A stretch of 64,000 nucleotides of DNA, taken from contig DAOUFE010000019.1 in NCBI GenBank assembly GCA_034430215.1, positions 62,001-126,000 of the forward strand, written 5' to 3'. The notes beneath the pieces are model-generated. The model was not told the DNA's origin, made no database searches, and worked only from the letters and a program-made list of their open reading frames with translations. The stretch comes from UBA4782 sp034430215. Its GTDB lineage: Bacteria; Chloroflexota; Anaerolineae; Anaerolineales; Anaerolineaceae. Shown here one piece after another: positions 60,040 through 64,000 of this stretch (position 1 is its first letter; the number at the start of each line of letters is the position of its first letter). A program made the translations under genes and the position numbers.

Positions 60040-63000
60040 ATGACTCTTGATAATTTTTATTTCCAATTGCGAAAACGCTTTAATCCCACCCAGATCAAGG
60101 TACTGGTTCCTGCAATCATGCAAGAACCTCTGGTATGGAATTATGTCTCAAAAAATCTATCGGAATTGTTAGAAAATCCTCTCTTTGCGGATGTAAGCCA
60201 GTGGACTCCTGAAAGACTGGGTTTATTTGCGTTAGGGTATTTGCGTGAGGATAACTCATCTTTAGCAAAAGCAAATCAGAAAGCAGCTCAGATGATGAAC
60301 ATGGCAGAAAAACCTGTTCAAGTTGTTTTTTCGCTGGCTCAAGCAACTGCAATTATCCTTTGTAATATTGATAGAACCTCCCCAAAAAACGTGAAAAGCA
60401 ATGTTCTCAATCTCGATAAAAACGACTTCGCGCTGGATAAAAATGGATTAAAAGCAGTTTATGCCTGTATTCCCATAGAGAAACTGACTTTGGAGAATTC
60501 TCCTCTTGAAATGGCAATACATTGTGCTTTATGCCAGCCAGTTGAAGAGGAAAAACTTGCTTTGCTAATCTCTGAATTTGTAAAAGAAGCAGATTTCACA
60601 CAAAAAGCCACCACTTTACAGATAATTTCATTAAGTGGGCGGAAATCTTTGATGCAACAGGTGGCAAATAAAATGATTGAAAATACGAAACTAAATATAT
60701 CAATTAGATTGAATGAAATACCGACTTTACGTAGCCAGGCAATGATCTATCAAGCTGCAGGAAAAATTGATGAAGCTAATTCGTTGCTGAACGCCTGTAC
60801 TGAAGAGTTAGGAAAAATCCAAACAAATATTGGTGAACAGCAAAAAGCTGTTAAAAATGATTATCCAGCAATTTTTTATGATGATGGCGATGATGGGATC
60901 AATACTGACCTGAAGACTCTAAAAGTATTGCAAGAGAATGGAAATATCGCTGATGCTGGAAATATCGTATTAGGCATAACAGCAAAATTGATTGAGCGTG
61001 CAGCAAGTGGGAAAAGTGTTGTGCAAATTCCGCAATATATTCTTGATTCGAATCCAACACTTTTAATCGATCAGCTTCAAGAGTTGGGACAGGATCAGGA
61101 TGCCCTTCAGGTGGCATTATTGTTCCTGAAATATCGACCAACTGATGTAAAGTTATTGACTGCAATCAGTCTTCTATTGGAAAACCTTGGTGATTATTCA
61201 AGTGCAGCCCTTTATGCAGAAATTGTTGCCAGCCTTAATCCAGAGGAAAAACAAGCTCAATACCGTATGGCTGATTTATATGGAGCTATGAAAGATTGGG
61301 AAGCTTCTTATCAAACCTGGAAGCATGTTTTGGCTGATATGGAAGAGAAAGAAGAAAACCCGCTACTGGGATTGGCACAAGCAGCTCTTCATACGAATAG
61401 AGACGTTGAGGTTCAGGCTGTCACACAACAGGTGATTGAGAAAAATAACAATTGCGCTGAAGCTTACCGTATCAGAGGGAAATCTTTTTTTCAAACTGGA
61501 CAGATATCAGAAGCAATTGATTCATTCAATAACGCAATTATGTTGAGTGTCGATGATCAAGAATCATGGTTGGCATTAGCTTCTGCATATGCCAGAACTG
61601 GTGCGGAGGAGGCTTCAGTTGAAGTATTACGTAAGGCTTCCATGGCTAACCCTGAATCCGTAGAGATCAATTATGCATTTGCTGATGCCCTTCTAAATAC
61701 TGGAGAACCTTCAGAAGCCATTCCAATATTAAAAAAATGTGTACACCTGGCTCCTAAGCATTCAGATACTGCACTAAAACTAGGAAAAACTCTGGGAAGC
61801 CTGGGGAATTATGGTGAAGCAGAACAAATCTTAAAGAATGCTTTCCAAAAATGGCCAACAGATCATTCTATCGCAAAAGAACTTGCGAAAGTTCTTATTA
61901 ATTCCAATAAGAAAAGTGAGGCTGTAAAACCTCTTGAAGTTGTTACTAATACTCAAAATGCGAGCATCGATGAACTGATGACATATGCGGATTGTCTGCT
62001 GGGTAGTGAAACTCCTCTTTATCTGAAACAGAGCGAACTCGACGAGGAAGTTCTGAACCGCAGTATTACTGCATTGAAAAGGGTTCTAGCTTGCGATAAG
62101 TCAAACCAGAAAGCGATCATGTTGGCGGGAGAAGCATACTTAAGTAAGGGCGAGCCACAATTGGCAAAGGATCTGTATCTGCAGGTTATCGACCAGACAC
62201 AAAAAGGAATATCTTCAGATTCTCCCCGCATGAAAACAGGATTAGGTCTGGCTTGTATGCAGCTTGGCGATAATGAAACTGCCATTGCAGTCTTTCAAGA
62301 AGCTTCTTCCATTGAAACAGACAATGTTTTCTTACAACAAAAGCTGGCAGAAGCATATGAGCAAGTGAAGTTGGGAAATGAAGCTGCTCTAGCTGCCGAG
62401 TGCGCGTTGAAACTGGATCCAAAAAACATAAAAAATCTGAACTGGTATGCCAGTCTGGCAGAACGTCTGGGCAGATTTGAGGAATCGATCCAGGCTCATG
62501 AAACTGCTGCCGAACTGGAATCCAACGATCCCAGCCACGCATTAGAAGCAGCCAGGTTATTGATCCAACAGGGAGATAATGAACATGCACGAAATTGGCT
62601 TGAAAAAGCCATTCGGATGGAAACATTAAAACCCGAAGATTATAGAAATGCAGCTTATTGCTTTTTGAGGTTGCAAGATACTCAATTGGGGTTTGATTGT
62701 TTGGAAAAAGCCGTTGATTCGAGCAATACACCATCTGCGGATATGGTTTTGGAACTATCCATTTTGACACGATCGTTGTATGGCGACGAAAAAGCTTTGC
62801 ATGTCTTACAAAAAGGAATGAAAGGACTGCCAGAAGCAAGGAACCTTTTAACCTTCCAGGCAGATCTCTGCCATGCTTTGCATCATGATCAAGAGGCCTT
62901 TGCATCACTGGAAAAAGCCAAACAGATAAAAATTGATGATGAATTGATGAAAAAGCCTGCTCAAATAGGAACAAAAGGGTTATTTAATTCACCTTTATGT

Positions 63001-64000
63001 GATTCAGTGGATAGCGATAAGGATATAGATATTCGGATGGCAGCTCTGTATATCCAACAGGGAAACTTGAGAGGCGGGTTGGAAATACTAGAAGGGTTGT
63101 TAAAACAATACCCTGATGATCTTTTATTACGGATCAAAGCCATAGAAGCTGCATATAGCCTTCTCGATTTTGATAGGGTCGAGAAATTTAGTATTTCGAA
63201 AATGCCAAAAACCAGCGAAATTGATAATGACCAACTGCCATTATGGATCGAATATTTATCTTTATTGGTTGAAATTGCCTTGCATCAGAATAAAGATGTA
63301 GAAGCAAGCATAATATTAAATGATTTGATCAGTATCGATCAAAAAAGTGCGCGCGTGAAGGCACTTCAGGCGCGGTTATTAAAACGGAAAGGGGATACTG
63401 CAATTGCAAAACTGGCATTTCAGGATGCAGATCAGTCGTCAAAAACCGAATGGAAAGTGTTAAGTAAGGATGATGCCTGGTCATCGGGCCTTTCTACGAT
63501 CTCATGCTCAGATTGGTTGGCGGATGCTGCACTTGAGTTGGGATATTTATCGTATGCGTGGAATGAGGCTGAGAAAGCCAGCAATAATCAAAAAGGTTCG
63601 CTAAAGAATATTTTGCAAGTGATCAAAATTATTGTAAATGCTGCTTACACTGACCGATTGCGCAATGAATTATTTGTGATCACTAACTCAGTTAACCCGG
63701 CAATTTTGGAAGATGGAATTGGAAAGCTCGAGAATGCAATTGAAGAAGCAAAATGCATGGGTGGAAATTTTGAAATCGAAGAATGGTACACAATTGGCAA
63801 AGCAGTATTGGATCCAATTCCAGCAAATGTGCATGCCATGCTTCAATATGAACCTTCACCCGAAACAGCCATTTTTCATGTAGCTGTTTTACGATGGATC
63901 AATAACCACGCTAATGCGCTAGAAATATGCGAAAAATTCGATAATGATCCCAATATCTTCATTAATAAGGCATTGTGCAATTACCCTATAAATATTGAAG
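60040..64000 (+). CDS. Giant TPR-repeat protein, 3' end outside window
   Basis: Open from the ATG at 60040 (GGGAGGGAG upstream) to the window edge, at least 1320 residues without a stop; I followed the codons line by line. The first ~380 residues are helical with no clear match (NFYFQLRKRFNPTQIKVLVPAIM...). From about residue 388 there are successive TPR-like pairs, for instance YSSAALYAEIVASLNPEEKQ, EAIDSFNNAIMLSVDDQESW, EAIPILKKCVHLAPKHSDTA and EAEQILKNAFQKWPTDHS. No signal peptide or membrane helix is seen, so it is probably cytoplasmic and scaffold-like. It shares P3 with the small membrane protein. Function unknown. Confidence 0.88.
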   Translation, partial: MTLDNFYFQLRKRFNPTQIKVLVPAIMQEPLVWNYVSKNLSELLENPLFADVSQWTPERLGLFALGYLREDNSSLAKANQKAAQMMNMAEKPVQVVFSLAQATAIILCNIDRTSPKNVKSNVLNLDKNDFALDKNGLKAVYACIPIEKLTLENSPLEMAIHCALCQPVEEEKLALLISEFVKEADFTQKATTLQIISLSGRKSLMQQVANKMIENTKLNISIRLNEIPTLRSQAMIYQAAGKIDEANSLLNACTEELGKIQTNIGEQQKAVKNDYPAIFYDDGDDGINTDLKTLKVLQENGNIADAGNIVLGITAKLIERAASGKSVVQIPQYILDSNPTLLIDQLQELGQDQDALQVALLFLKYRPTDVKLLTAISLLLENLGDYSSAALYAEIVASLNPEEKQAQYRMADLYGAMKDWEASYQTWKHVLADMEEKEENPLLGLAQAALHTNRDVEVQAVTQQVIEKNNNCAEAYRIRGKSFFQTGQISEAIDSFNNAIMLSVDDQESWLALASAYARTGAEEASVEVLRKASMANPESVEINYAFADALLNTGEPSEAIPILKKCVHLAPKHSDTALKLGKTLGSLGNYGEAEQILKNAFQKWPTDHSIAKELAKVLINSNKKSEAVKPLEVVTNTQNASIDELMTYADCLLGSETPLYLKQSELDEEVLNRSITALKRVLACDKSNQKAIMLAGEAYLSKGEPQLAKDLYLQVIDQTQKGISSDSPRMKTGLGLACMQLGDNETAIAVFQEASSIETDNVFLQQKLAEAYEQVKLGNEAALAAECALKLDPKNIKNLNWYASLAERLGRFEESIQAHETAAELESNDPSHALEAARLLIQQGDNEHARNWLEKAIRMETLKPEDYRNAAYCFLRLQDTQLGFDCLEKAVDSSNTPSADMVLELSILTRSLYGDEKALHVLQKGMKGLPEARNLLTFQADLCHALHHDQEAFASLEKAKQIKIDDELMKKPAQIGTKGLFNSPLCDSVDSDKDIDIRMAALYIQQGNLRGGLEILEGLLKQYPDDLLLRIKAIEAAYSLLDFDRVEKFSISKMPKTSEIDNDQLPLWIEYLSLLVEIALHQNKDVEASIILNDLISIDQKSARVKALQARLLKRKGDTAIAKLAFQDADQSSKTEWKVLSKDDAWSSGLSTISCSDWLADAALELGYLSYAWNEAEKASNNQKGSLKNILQVIKIIVNAAYTDRLRNELFVITNSVNPAILEDGIGKLENAIEEAKCMGGNFEIEEWYTIGKAVLDPIPANVHAMLQYEPSPETAIFHVAVLRWINNHANALEICEKFDNDPNIFINKALCNYPINIE

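Noticed and set aside
62186..62974. 262-aa ORF on the minus strand inside the TPR gene
   Set aside because: It lies entirely opposite a continuous, repeat-rich TPR reading frame and has no recognisable motif or ribosome binding site.
1..64000. CRISPR arrays, rRNA genes, insertion sequences
   Set aside because: No regularly spaced repeats, rRNA-like sequence or transposase was seen on either strand.

Overview
The window looks like chromosomal DNA from an anaerobic, moderately AT-rich bacterium, most likely Chloroflexota (Anaerolineae-like). This is inferred from gene content: a complete mreBCD-mrdA-minCDE-rodA block, a GntR regulator fused to a periplasmic-binding-like domain, a fused formimidoyltransferase-cyclodeaminase, several LysM/M23 lipoproteins and a NG-only FtsY. 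No rRNA or phylogenetic marker search could be run, so the assignment is tentative. Genes are densely packed with short or overlapping junctions. There is no CRISPR array, rRNA operon or recognisable transposase.

Layout. 1-0.7 kb: the end of a glutaredoxin-like gene with an in-frame TGA in place of the first active-site Cys, followed by an OsmC-family gene. 0.7-6.8 kb (minus): a cell-envelope operon with a polysaccharide-deacetylase lipoprotein, a HIT protein and three tandem paralogous LysM-M23 lipoproteins. 6.9-8.0 kb: tRNA-Pro and a strongly AT-rich DUF3800 gene that looks acquired. 8.0-13.4 kb (minus): ftcD, an M23 lipoprotein, dcd, a membrane protein and a GntR-type regulator. 13.4-23.1 kb (plus): an SRAP protein, then the rod-shape and division-site operon mreB-mreC-mreD-mrdA-minC-minD-minE-rodA-gltX, ending at tRNA-Gln. 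23.3-28.9 kb (minus): rel, VKOR, a small Cys/acidic protein, an MFS transporter and a membrane GTPase. 29.0-34.1 kb (minus): an amino-acid or amine dehydrogenase operon with a frameshifted HAD gene. 34.2-38.0 kb: a SpoIIE-like phosphatase, a small membrane protein and secDF. 38.0-40.7 kb: tRNA-Asp, tRNA-Leu and a two-gene purine-salvage segment bounded by a 38-bp perfect repeat of the tRNA-Leu 3' half. 40.7-46.7 kb (plus): tig, clpP, a HAD phosphatase, rlmN, ftsY and prfB (with a programmed frameshift). 46.8-55.0 kb: pfkA, rpmF, an aldehyde dehydrogenase and a minus-strand operon trmFO-M28 peptidase-aminotransferase-hflX.

55.0-64.0 kb is the most unusual region, a self-contained sigma-54 circuit. 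Two tandem -24/-12 promoters precede rpoN. The rpoN gene carries an extra four-Cys zinc-ribbon-like motif. It is followed with overlapping or abutting junctions by a soluble PAS/GAF histidine kinase and an NtrC-type activator that has GAFTGA but no DNA-binding domain. Immediately after comes a third -24/-12 promoter, overlapping a hairpin that would hide the next ribosome binding site. It drives a 104-aa two-helix membrane protein and a giant TPR protein, at least 1320 residues long, that runs off the window. The only -24/-12 sites I noticed are in this locus, so I propose a local, possibly undescribed signalling module whose output is the membrane protein plus the TPR scaffold.

Other points worth checking are the candidate selenoprotein at the left edge, the tRNA-Leu-bounded segment with a short, divergent PurA, and the triplicated M23 lipoproteins.
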